DNA of 64,000 bases from Ophiodon elongatus (Eukaryota > Chordata > Actinopteri > Perciformes > Hexagrammidae): NCBI GenBank assembly GCA_016806645.1, contig JACSYO010001636.1, positions 722,001 to 786,000 of the forward strand, written 5' to 3'. Position 1 is the stretch's first letter; each line of letters starts with the position of its first letter. The notes beneath the pieces were generated by a model. That model was given only the letters and a program-made list of their open reading frames with translations. It searched no databases and was not told the DNA's origin. Shown one piece after another: positions 1 to 12,400 of the stretch. The position numbers were made by a program, and so were the translations under genes.

Positions 1-131
1 TACTGCATATCTATGTAAAAGAATAACTTATTTTCTATTTTCACTAGTTTCGCATGTTTTTTGTGTCTCAGTGACTAATGGGGGCAACCATTTTTGTCCA
101 GGATTTAGCAAGAACGCTTCAACGCAACGAA

Positions 132-742
132 GTACGTCCACTGAAAGTGCTTGTTTTTGACACTGACGGGCTCCGATTGTTATGGGAAGAACCCTACGGA
201 GAAATATAACCTGTTTCTTTACCCTGAGAGGAGACTTGTTGCCGGAACGGTGGAAACGGGAGTGAGAGTTTGAGAGAGGAGTGCTGGTATTTGTTTGAGA
301 GAGGAGTGCTGGTATTTGTTTGAGAGAGGAGTGCTGGTAGTGTCAGAGCTGGTATTGTGAGTTGGGTGTTTTTCAACGTCATGGTTGAATGATTTCTACA
401 ATGTGGATGCGATGCGAGATTTTGGAACGAGACTTTTCTGTGAGCGAGACACACAAGGACAAAGATATTCAGCCATGACGTTGAGAAACAACTAACTCTG
501 ACAATACCAGCACTCCTCTCTCAAACTCTCACTCCCGTTTCCACCGTTGTCTTCCGGCAACAAGTCACCTCTCATTGGATTTCTGAACGAGACTTCTCCT
601 CGAGTGAGACTTGGTGAGACGGACTGGACGGGATAGAGTGAAAGGTAAAGACAAATGTTTTCTCCGTAGGGTTCTTTCCATAATGTTGTAATAACAATTT
701 GAGCCTGTCAACGGCAAAAACAAGCACTTTTAGTGGACGTAC
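132..742. mobile_element. fold-back DNA transposon / MITE, 611 bp
   Basis: The two halves are inverted copies. The left end reads gtacgtccactgaaagtgc and the right end, reverse-complemented, gtacgtccactaaaagtgc. Inner blocks (ccctacggag; cttgttgccgg; aacgggagtgagagttt) recur inverted around 230-300 and 500-580. A short direct repeat of gtgctggtatttgtttgaga lies at about 280-340. There is no coding capacity. The family is not recognised. Because GTAC is a palindrome, the exact edge and target-site duplication cannot be fixed. Confidence 0.75.
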
Positions 743-1164
743 ATTGAGGAATAATATCGCAGCCTATAAGCTTTCTCACTCCATTTAATAAATTGTTGTC
801 TCCGTTAGTCACTTAAGACACATAAACATGGAAAAAATAGGGTCCAAGTTGGAAAAATAGTTTCTCTTGAAGTTACTGTAAACCAGTGTCCATGCATTGA
901 CATTTTTTCACGTTTTACAGCTACATTTATGGAGGGGCACGTGTGCGGCAGGGCCGAGTGTCCTGTTGAGTCCTGCCGACAGCTTTGCTCAAGTTGTTCC
1001 ACTAGTGTAGAAAACAACATGAATCACACAGGGACCAGCCACTGGGGGGCACAGGGGGAACACTATTCTTCCACGCGGGCCAAAAGAAAAAACGCAAGTA
1101 ACGTGTGCCCTTGAGAATCGGCCCCCGGGGGACATTCTTGTAGCAAGGACAGCGCTCCACCCAC

Positions 1165-4100
1165 CTGGTTATCGTTGTACGGCCTGCGGCGGTGGGAGAC
1201 ACAAACGACGAGGATGACGATCATGATCAGCAGAGCGCCGCAGGAGGCCAGGATGGCGATCAGGGTTTTGTTGGCTGTGGGTATCTGTAAGCAGAGAATA
1301 GAATGAGAGCATGACTTCTCCCATATGCCGACGATACGTCCCTGTGTGAACCCTTACCTTGGTGATGTTTTCGGAGCACTGGTTCACCAGGCTGGTTTTC
1401 ACTGTGAGACACATTCAGGTGTATTTGTTAGCAGATAGAAAAGTCAGCTGGCCTCTTAATGTAACCTGTAATGTTACTTTTCCAAAAGAGAGGCCGGTGC
1501 CTCACCTTTGCCGGTTATCTCCGCGAACTGTATTTTGAGGGGGTTGTGCTTCAACGTCAGGGTGCAGTTCCCGTCTTCGAAATTGACCATCAGGCACCTG
1601 CACACCTCCGCCAGGTATTTCTCCTCCTCTTTCTGGAGCTAAACAAGGACGCATCTGTGAACAACTCTGCACGTAATAAATCAATCACATTTTTTGTACT
1701 TTTCCGTGAATGACTTCTACCATGCAGTCACAGTTTGGACAGGAAGGTCTAAAGTGACAGCTGATGTCATATCTTCCTACGCTGTGATGTGTGATGAGTA
1801 TTTCTGGTGTGTTCTGGAGCGGTGCAGCTGTGTAGGCCGTCAGAGAGAGAGGGTGAGTCTATGAAAGAGGTGTGGGAACGAAGGAAACTAGTGAAAGGCA
1901 GGAAGGGTTCCCACTGGAGACACTTTTTCCACTCGGTGATTGGAATCCTTTTTTATAGTGAGCTTCACTGTTTCCTGTTGCTGGATCCACCCAGAGCCGC
2001 CGTCACACAACCTGGGTCTTATTTGTTCAACATTCTGATCAGTTTACGTAACGTTTCACCAGGGTAGAAGTAACAAGTTATATTTACTCTCCTTGCTGGA
2101 ACAAAGCAGTTTTTTGTAATGTAATTGTAATGTAATTGTACTTTCTTTTTGTATTTTCTTTTTTGAAATGATTGTTTTACTTTCACTTCACTATTTTTTT
2201 GATCACAAGTATTGCACTTCACTGCATTTGGAGCTGCATTCGTTCCAGACGAGGAACAAAAGTCACATTTAAAGATCTTGATGAACCATCTTTAGATCAG
2301 TCAGTTGCAGTGCAAAAGAAGTTGCTGGTGTGTTATTCTAAATGAACATGTTCTTGTGGGTTATGGTTGGCATTATTGTACTTTGGCATAGTAAAAAAAT
2401 TAAATAATGTATTAATGTTAGATTTAATGCACCACCCAAATCAAACACAGCCAGGATGTTGCCTCACCAGCAGGTGCATGCTGGGTCTGGCTAACATGCT
2501 AAATGCTAAAATGCTAAAATGCTAATAGTGGATACTCCGGCAGGTTATCTAATTCTCATGGCTTCAGAATGTGTGGTGTCCACAGACTTTCTGTCATTTG
2601 ACGATCATTTTGTTTAATTGTCTCAGGTTCATTCTAGTGAGGCTTCCCTTAGGGAGGTGGTTGCATATTTATAATTAATAATCAGTGCTACAAACATGCT
2701 ACAAAGTGCTGGAGATGGATTTCTGAAGCAGTATGGCAAGTACATCACAACTGTACTTGCAACTGATGTAAAAGCTGTAGCACTCAAAAGGACACGATAG
2801 CACAATAAAAAAAAGAAAACAGGACTTATTGTTGTTTTTCTTCCTGCAGGATTTTGCACACTTATTCTCTAACTTTGGGGAGTAAATGTCAATGGAGAAA
2901 GGAGTGGAAAGGGTGTGGCCCGCCTCCCATGGACAGGACAATAGCAGCGGCTCGATTAGAGTCCGAGCACAAACTGTGTTTGTTGTCACATGTATTGTTT
3001 GGGTGGAGGGAAACGGTCTGATGCCTGAAACAGATTTAAAGACACAAAACTCACAATGAAACAAAATCTTACCTCGTGCCCGTTGTTTAGAGAATACTGC
3101 AAAGAAATAAAGATAAAAAAACAGTACGTCAGTCAAAATCATTTCTGATATATGTTAATGCAAAGTGAAGGCAAGCGAACACACTGGCTCTACCTGTTCC
3201 CCTGTTCCGGATCATAAAACTCACAGATCGGATCACAGATCAAGAAAAAAGGGAGCAAATATAACTTTAGAGATCTCGGATCACGTTTTTTTTTTTTCCA
3301 CCGATACTAATTGCCAATCGTTGACGATCCATATTGTTGTTTGATTATAGCAGCTGGTCTACAAGGCTCCAGACTTTCTTTTTTTTTTTTTTCTTTTTTG
3401 CCACAGTCCCAAAAAAAACATTTAAACCGCTCTGAAGTCCGTAAAACCATCAAACATTCTAAATGTTATCCTTTTACGTTGTTATAATCATTTATAGTGG
3501 GTTTCTTTTAAAAAACAAAATCACAATTCAAATGATAAGGAAATAAAAATAAATCTTGTCATTAGTAGTTTTAACAATGTATTATAAGCTGCTTAGAGGT
3601 ATTATAAACGGCTCAAAATTCATCTCTAATATTTCTGTTGTTGTAAAAGAAGGATCCACACAGTGTCACAGTGTGTCTTACCAAGAACGTCTTTAGCTGA
3701 GGTTCTGTGGTGCAGGTGGTGGTGCTGGTGTTGGTGATTGTGGTTGTTGTGGGGGTTTGCGTGGTTCCAGCTGTTGGGACTAAAGGTGGTCTGTTAGGTC
3801 CTGCCTTGGTCAGGGTGGAGGGAGTGCTGGTGGTCACCGGGTTCCCAGCAGGCTCTGTGGGCCGTGACCCTGGCCACCCGGGGACTGCAGCCACCGCGGT
3901 TGTTTTCTTGGTGCCTTCAACCAGAAACAATGCGACAACAGTAAACACCTTGTCCCCTGACAGTGATGCACAGAGGCGGGACCAAATTTTTGTTCATCAC
4001 TGGGCTCAAGTAAGTCTCAAATCTTTGCACTCAAGTCCCGGGTCACGACTCTCAAGGCCCAAATCCTAAACTTTGAGTTTCAAGTCCTCAACCAGTCGTA

Positions 4101-7100
4101 AGGCGCTCTTCATCAAATGTAATGCCTTTTGCATCTCCGTCTGTAATTTTCCGCAACTTTTGCGTACTTGTTGACCGGCGCATAGTTTTTGCACGTGAAC
4201 AGAATTATCTTTGTCATAATTTTCTTCCTCACTCTTTCTAACGTTAGTTCTTTGCGGTTCTTTCCCGCAACTCGATCGGATGCTGGAAGTGAGTCACGTT
4301 AACCTCGGTTGATTCAGGAGGCGAATTGGTTCGTGGCACACTTTTTAAATTAAATAACTTTAGAATTTTTTATATTTGGGCTTTGGGCAGGGTCAAAAGG
4401 CCAAAATCAGTGACGATCACTTTTTGAGCAGCTTAACACTCTTTTGTCAGCTCAGTGTAATTTTGAAAAAGCAGGCATGCACAACTGAAATGATGATCTC
4501 AAATTATCTTCTTTATCTCGATGAAACCACCAGATTAATTAAAGTTCAAGTCAACTGCTTTGGGGGACTTAGGGCCTTTAAAGTTTGAAATGAACCCTCA
4601 GTTATGCCCATCATGAGGTGTGTTGTTCTCAAGTTGGCATGTAGGGGAACTCACCTCTGCTGTCCTGACTCGTCTTGGTGGCGATGGTGGTGTCAGTCAC
4701 GGACTGTTGCCCCGATGTAAAGACACCTGTCGAGACCTTTGAAATCTCCGTTTTCCCAACGCTGCCAGACGACCCGACGGGCGCTCCCGTTCCAGAGGTA
4801 TCATCTGGTCCGGAGGTGTTCATTGTCAGCCTTGTGGGGGCACTGAGAGTTACTGAAACACCGCTGCTGTCAGCTCTTATGGTCTTTGGTGGGCTGGTGG
4901 TCGTAGGGGCAGCAGCAGTAGATGCAGCAGCAGTAGATGCAGCAGCAGCAGATGCAGCAGTAGTAGATGCAGCAGCAGTAGATGCAGCAGCAGTAGCTGC
5001 AGCAGCAGTAGCTGCAGCAGCAGTAGATGCAGCAGCAGTAGCTGCAGCAGCAGTAGCTGCAGCAGCAGTAGATGCAGCAGCAGTAGATGCAGCAGCAGTA
5101 GATGCAGCAGCAGTAGATGCAGCAGCAGCAGATGCAGCAGCAGCAGATGCAGCAGCAGCAGATGCAGCAGTAGAAGATGCAGCAGTAGTAGATGCAGCAG
5201 CAGTAGATGGATTGTTTGTGACATTGGATACTTGTGTTCCGTCAGTGTGAGGCTTGGATGTGGCAGTCATAGTGGGCGCGGAGACCGCAGCAGTTGGCTT
5301 TTTGGTTGTTGGACTCAGCGTAATTTTGGATTTATCTGTTGGTGACGGTCCGTTTTGGCCAACAACAACTCCTGTTGCATTCTGGCTGTCCGTATTTGAA
5401 CAGACGCTGATAAATAGGAAGCCTGGGGAGTGAAAAACACATTATTGTTAGGTACAGCAGGCTGCTAAATGGGTAGAAAACAAACCAATCAGTGGCTGTT
5501 GTTTACCGAAACCTGCATTGACAGATTTTGTGGCCACTTGGGGGCAGCACAACAAGCTAAAAAACACAACATTGACATACTATTGCATAAGTTGTTATGA
5601 ATATGTGGACTATTTACGCATCCAGCAGACACGGGAGCATTGACATTTATGTTTCTGTCCACCTGAAGATTGCCGATCCGATATTTATTCCTCTGTTTTG
5701 TTCTCCACCAACTTCTGAGAAACGTGCGTCTCTTTAGCTGCTATAATAAACACAGATTGGTGCAGCTTTGATTTATAATAATGGCCCTTCTTTAAAATAG
5801 TCAGGTCAAAGCTGGCGGAGCCCTTTAAAGTCTGAGCTATGTCGACTCTACGTCGACATCTGCTCCTGGATTTCCTGCGTTTTTTTATTTTCTTCTAACA
5901 GCTGTAAGTTTTGGCCGCAGCACTCCGTCTTCTTCTGTCACTATTTATAGCGAACAGGACAGGATGCTGCACACAATAAACGTGGAAGCGCCACACCCGC
6001 GACCACGGCCCCGCTCGGAGTGCCCCGTGAACAATCCTCGCCTGGCTACACGGCCAGAAAACAATGGCCTCAGCCCTATCTATACAACAGATGAGTACTG
6101 CCATGTTCATTTAGTGTTACTAACAGTCCTTCTGTCTCTCATGAGGTACATACAGTACCGTTTACTTTCACAATGTATGATAACACAGTTACGGCCACTT
6201 CTCATATTACAAAACGTGTTAACGTCTACAGTTCCATTGGTCACAGAGACCCATGTGACACGGCTGAAAGCTCCGGAACAGCTACTCAATGGACCTTGAG
6301 GTGAGACTGTTTCGTGTCCATAGTTAGGACTGAACGTCTCAAAAGTCCATAATCAACAATTCACTAGTCTGTCTCTGAATACTCCTGACCCTGACTGTGG
6401 CTCTTAGCTCCAAGCTCATTGGTTCTTAATTAGGACTAAATCTTTAAATAAACCTCACAAATATATAGTAAAAAAAATAAAACAGCTGGTCGCTGTAGTT
6501 TTTAACAATCGTGACTCAAGCAGGAAGAAATAGTGCATTTGTTTAATCCAGCTTTGCTGCTCTAGTTTTACCATTGTTCTTAATGGAGCTCTACGGCACG
6601 CAGGAAGAAGGTGGTATACAGTTTGGTCTTTTCATGGGATTTGTGGACATTAAGACACATAAAGTAAAAAAATCTTCAAGTTTACATGTTGAAAACTGGG
6701 AAAACCCGGCATCTTCTCCAACTAGTCACCATTTCAAGGCGGCGAATTCTCCAGTCAGCAAGAATAATCCCTTTAATCCCCCATAAATCTTAACAGACAC
6801 AAAGCTCATAATCTAGGGTTGAATCAGACGTTCAGCCCGTCAGGCTTTGTCGCTGTAACCTAAACAAACGTTTTCCGCGAAACCTTCAGGAGATTTTCGC
6901 GAGCTCCTCTCGCCCACAACTCCCACAGCGTGTGAAGGCGGCGCTGGGGGGGACGGAGTCAGGAGTTAGAAGATGAGGTCAAGCAGGGGCCGGTGGAGCC
7001 GTGGGCTGTCCCGTCTCTGAAAAGCACGGACGCATCACTTCTCAGCCCTCGGCCTGCTGCCGCCGGTAACGCTGTCACTAAGAGAGTCCTCCGCTCAGAG

Positions 7101-9372
7101 GACCTGATTGAGCCCGGTTCAGCCCGGTTCAGCCCGGTTCAGCCCGCTGACATCTGAGTTCAGTTTGTGTTTGTTTGTGTTTTCCTAAAGATGACGCAGG
7201 GCTGCAGATTGACACCCTGAGTTATTGCAGTGACCAAATCTTTCCTGCTTACTACACTTCTACGTCTTTGCAGTCAGTTAGTCATCGTCTCATTCCTCCC
7301 TGCTGTCTCTCATCTCACGCTCTCCCTCCCCCAGGTGTGGCATCTTGTTTTGGTGCGACCCCCGCTGACCCCGAGCTGTCTGTTTCTTAGCGGGCGACAG
7401 CGACTGCTATCAATGCCAAGAGGTTGTTTTTGCCTTACCCCACTCATTCCTCACCACGCAGCCTCTGGAAACACACACACGCACGCACGCGCACGCGCAC
7501 GCACACGCACACGCACACACACACTGCCTCCCTCTTGTTGTCGTCTAAAGAGGTTTACTTTAGTGACTCCCGATGACTTTGAGAACAACCACTCTAATTA
7601 GGATTAGCTCAGTGACATATTAGAAGTACATTTTTGGGCTGAATAAACTTTAAAGCTGCACTAGTCAGTATTTTAAATGACCAAATCCATGAAATGATTA
7701 TGTGTAATGTGAAAGGTAGCAGTGGCAGCAGGCAGAAAAAGAAAAAGAAGCTTAGACAGACAAACTGCAAGCAACCGATTGTTTTTGAGTTACGACAAGT
7801 ACGCTTCCTAACAAACACTGGACTTTCACCCAGGAGTCCGCCGAGACTGGAAGTCAATGTTGACAAATTTTACTTTCCATCCATAACTTAGTTAATGTAA
7901 CAAATGTACTTCTATTAAGCCAAACCATGATGTTTTGGCTAAACATAATTATGTAGATTTGTAGTGTTTTTGTTTTCTTTCTTTTCAGTTCAAAGCTTGT
8001 TTCACTGCCCCAGAGTGGCCCAAAAAATAATCTACTAATACAGATATAACAATAATAAGCAAATATAAATAAAAAATAAAATAAAAAAAGAATTATGTGG
8101 CTTTTTTCCCCCAAAAGCATCATGTTATCTACTCAAGATCCGAGACATAAGATAAGCCCTTGGACTGAAACTGAAAGATTGTGTCCTCTTTTATTATTTT
8201 TTTTCTAAAACAACGAAAATGAAAGTAACTGCATTCTACTGAAATCACAGAACTAAACTAGCAAAAGTAGATACTTGGCCCTGAACCCTGTGACCTCTGT
8301 GACCTCAGTCTGCTCAGAGTGTGCGGAGCTCATTCCTACTCTGCTACATCTGTACTTGAGAGCGCGGCCTCCGTTTGTGTCGTGGTGTGACCTGATCCGG
8401 TGGACCGTGTGAGGGTCAGACAGCAGAGAGTGTGAGAACTGACCTGCCTTCCTTTCCCTGGCTCTTCTTTCCACTTCTTGGCTCACTTCAGTGACAGGAA
8501 GCACTTGTGTTGATTATCTGTAATAAGCCTCGGCTAAAGGGACTGGTGCTGGTCTTCTGCCAGGTGCTTCTATTGTTCCCACTTTCGTTTAGGTATACGA
8601 CATCACTATAGGGGAGTTTGTCTGCAGCATTTGACATAAAAAATATCATAATAATAAGAAATAAGTCGTACTCTTTGTACAGTTGTCATTTTCACTTTAT
8701 GGCGCAACTCAGCCTCCGTAGAAGCAGAGTCTCAAGGTTTCATTTACGCCAACAGTGCAACATGTCCTCCCATTCTTCTGTCCCCAGGGACCAGATCTAC
8801 CTTAGAAGCCGGACTTACAGCGAACCTGCGGAGCGCTTCGGTGTTCAGCTTTTATTCCCTGAGACTCAGTGGAGGTCCAGAGGAGGTCCCAGGGGGCTCC
8901 CTGTCTCCCTAACCCTCCCCATAGGGGGTCCCGCTGTCGGTGAAAACCTGCCGATAGTGTGGCCAGAGGTTGGAGACTGGTTGAATTGTCCTCCCTCCCC
9001 CTGGCTGCTTTGTTGAAATAAATGCCCCCCCATGCAGGAACAAGGCCCCACACAGGCCACAACATGGGGGGATAAGACTGAAGGGACAGAGGGGACCGTT
9101 TTATAGCTCTCTGTCTGAAGAAATACTATTCATATCAGTGGTATCGTTTGTCCCCCTTCAACCCCGGGAGCGTCAGTGAGGTCCCACACCGGTGTTGGGT
9201 GATCCGGTCTGCATCTCCATGCCACATCATAAAAACTACATGGGGTGGACAAAATAACAGGAACAGCTGAACATGAGTAACACCATGGCAGCATCTACTG
9301 AGGGAGGATTGTTATAGGATTGTATTATGTTGTGAGGCGGGCATGTGAGTTACTAAGTTTTATTGGCACAGT

Positions 9373-9432
<60 letters not shown>

Positions 9433-12400
9433 CAGCTATCCTTCCAGCTTGCCCTCCCCCCTGACTGTAACCCTCGGGTTGATGTGCGTCTGAGCATGAG
9501 CATGCGGCGGTCCCGCCAAACGGAGGAGAGTAAATAAATAAATGTAGCTGTCGCTCCAAAGCTCCGGCGGGACAAAGCTGCCCCGTTAGCTTGGTGACAG
9601 CCCACACAAAGGCCCCTCCGGCCCCCACGTGCGGCCATGCAAGAACGGGCTACTCCCACCCCCACCCCGCCGCCGCTGCCGGGTCCCTTTCAGGCTTTCG
9701 GCTGCCCCCCCCCCATCCTCGTCCCATTGAGAGAGGTAATTCAGCTCTCTGTGGGACTGGGGTTGGGGGAAGGAGGAGAGCGGAGGGGAAGGGAGGGGTC
9801 CTCGCTTTACATTGTGCGCTCCCGTGAAGGGAGATGAGGAGCTGTGAATGTAAAAACACTCGGTGGGAATAAAAGATACGAGTGAAAGGGAGGAGAGACG
9901 GAGTAAGGGGGGGTGGGGGGGGGGGGGTTAAGAGGGGGTTTGGAGACGCCGTAAATCTAACGGCCATATGGAAATGACTGACCACACACACACACTCACA
10001 CCCTTGCACAAAGTATCCACAAACAACACACTCCTTGTCCTTGGAGACCAGACTGGTATGTGTGTTTATGCGAGCTGTGGGGTGAGCCCATGGTAAAAGT
10101 TCAATGTTAGAGCTCCGTAACAACCCCCCACCTCCCCCACCATGACACACACATGAACACACACATGAACACACACATGAACACACACACACCCCTCTGC
10201 CGATAAATGAGCTACTGGGAAGCAGGATAGTGTCTGAAACCACTACAGCTGTGTATTTAACAGCTATGTGCCATGTTGATGTGTACAGATGTAACAGATG
10301 TAAGTGATGATCAGTGTGGCATCTATCAATCAATAAATGGGTCTATTAATCTGTCAGCATCTTTTATTTTACGTCAGCATAACTTTTACTCACACATCAA
10401 ATGGAGCCATGTTGTGGAGCTTTCACACAGTATCTCATCTATGTCTGTTGTCTGTAACACTTTTTGGAAATGTTTAAAACCTGGAAATATTACTATTTAT
10501 TTGTAATTTAGTTGCATAAAAAATTAGCTGGAAAACGATTACTTTATGGGGAAGCTAAATAGACTACAATATGATTTCTTATATTTTTCTACTGCATTTT
10601 GTTTGAGTGATCATTGTCATTTGATTTGTGATGATATGTACATATGTACAGGCTCATGTGTAATTCTTCTTGTATTTTTTGAGTTTGTGTTGGAAAATGA
10701 CACTATGCATTTGAGATAAGGAAAATTGAAAAGGTGCTAAAGAAAGACGAAAAGATTGGAAGCAAAAAAAGCTACTCCATGTGGTTGAAGGTATCTCGAA
10801 TGATCAAATTACAATAGTCTCTCAATTAGTCTCTCTCAAATATGCAACGCAGCATAAGCAGAATAGCTAAGTTGAGAGCTCTAAAATATACTACTTAGCT
10901 ACTTTCTACTGTGATGCTACTTATCTGAAGTTGCTAAACAGCATATTGTAGAGATCTCTACTAAAGCTTAATTTCTACTTCAATTCACGCTACTTATCTT
11001 AAATAACTAAGTAGTATATTTGAAAGAGAGCTAAATAGATTTATATACTACGAAGCTAAGTTAACATTAAGCTAAGCTATGAAGCTACATTGTTATAAAT
11101 AACATACACAACAACCAGTAATGTTAGCTAACTAAAATTGTAATGAAATAAAAACATATAGAACATTTTCTTTGTAACAAACAGAAAATTGTTTTGCTGT
11201 GTAAGTAGCCCAGTGACAGTTGAGGCGTGGTTCACAGTAAATATATACTGTAGCATATATCTATAAACAGAAAACTGTAATGGATGAAAGGTTCCTATAA
11301 ATAACAGGAAATTATACAAAAAAAACAAGTAAACGGGAGTATTTGTCTGGTGGGGATTTCAAAAAAATATGTTTGAGAAACACCTGGAATATGACATACT
11401 GAAATATTTTGTCACAAAATAGAAGAAAACATCACAACAACGTTATCTTTAACCCACATATACATCTAACGGTTAAAGGTTCAACTCACACAAATTAACA
11501 AAACTATCTGCAAGGCCAGATACCTTGAAAGGTAAGTAAAATAAATATGTTTGCTTTTTGATCTTTCGGTGAACCAATCCTTTCGGAGAGGCTCAGTATG
11601 TAGGCATGTTTCATGTCTCTCACACACACACACACACACGCACACACGCGCGCGCACACACACGCACACACACTTTGCTCAGCGCGAATGGCGCCGCAGC
11701 AGCCGCTCTCTGTTTTCCTAAACCCTGAGAAGTGAGGGGAGTTCACACAAAGTGATGAGGCAGATGAAAAAGAGTGCTGAGAAAGTACGGAGCAGCAGAT
11801 GAAGGGAGGAGAGGAATGAGGAGGAGAGGGACGACGGAGAGGAGGAGGGCGAGCGAAGGTCCGCGACGGTACCAGCCGCGGGCCTGATTAATGGACACCT
11901 GGGTGTACAGCGCGGCATGCTGGGTAGAAGGGAGGGAGTGCGAGGTTACGGTAGAGGTGAAGGCGAGCGGCTCTTTATCTGCGGCGTCAGACAGTGATGA
12001 AATGCTCAGCTTTACTGAGAGCAGAGGTTCCTCCCTGAAGGAAACTTCCACATGCCAGCCATGCCTGGCCCTTAAAAACAAGACCCAGTGCGTCTGGGTT
12101 CTGGGCCGTACACGCACGGCTCCTAAAAGAAAAGTCTGCCTCGGACCTTCAGGAGTCCTCGAGGGAGGTCAGGAATGTGAGTTGCATTTCCACGGGGTTT
12201 GAACAGTAAACCGAAACAATAAGTGACTGGATTAGAATAACTCTGCAGGTGTTAGTCTTTGCAAACTTTTCTTTCTTTATGGCATCAATTCTGCTATAAA
12301 TCATGAAGAGTCGTGCCAACTTCTAATCCTTCTTATTGCCGACCGTTTTCCAAAACAAACCAGGATTTAGATTTATTATCAGAGAGTGAACATTTTCCTT

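Noticed and set aside
4877..5250. Long Leu-rich minus-strand frame and Val-Asp-Ala plus-strand frame
   Set aside because: Both are shadow readings of the 15-bp repeat. The Ser/Thr/Ala frame alone links to the other exons of the sialomucin.
9650..10333. 227-residue minus-strand frame
   Set aside because: Low-complexity Cys-Val and Pro-Leu content from repeats in the first intron, with no homology visible.
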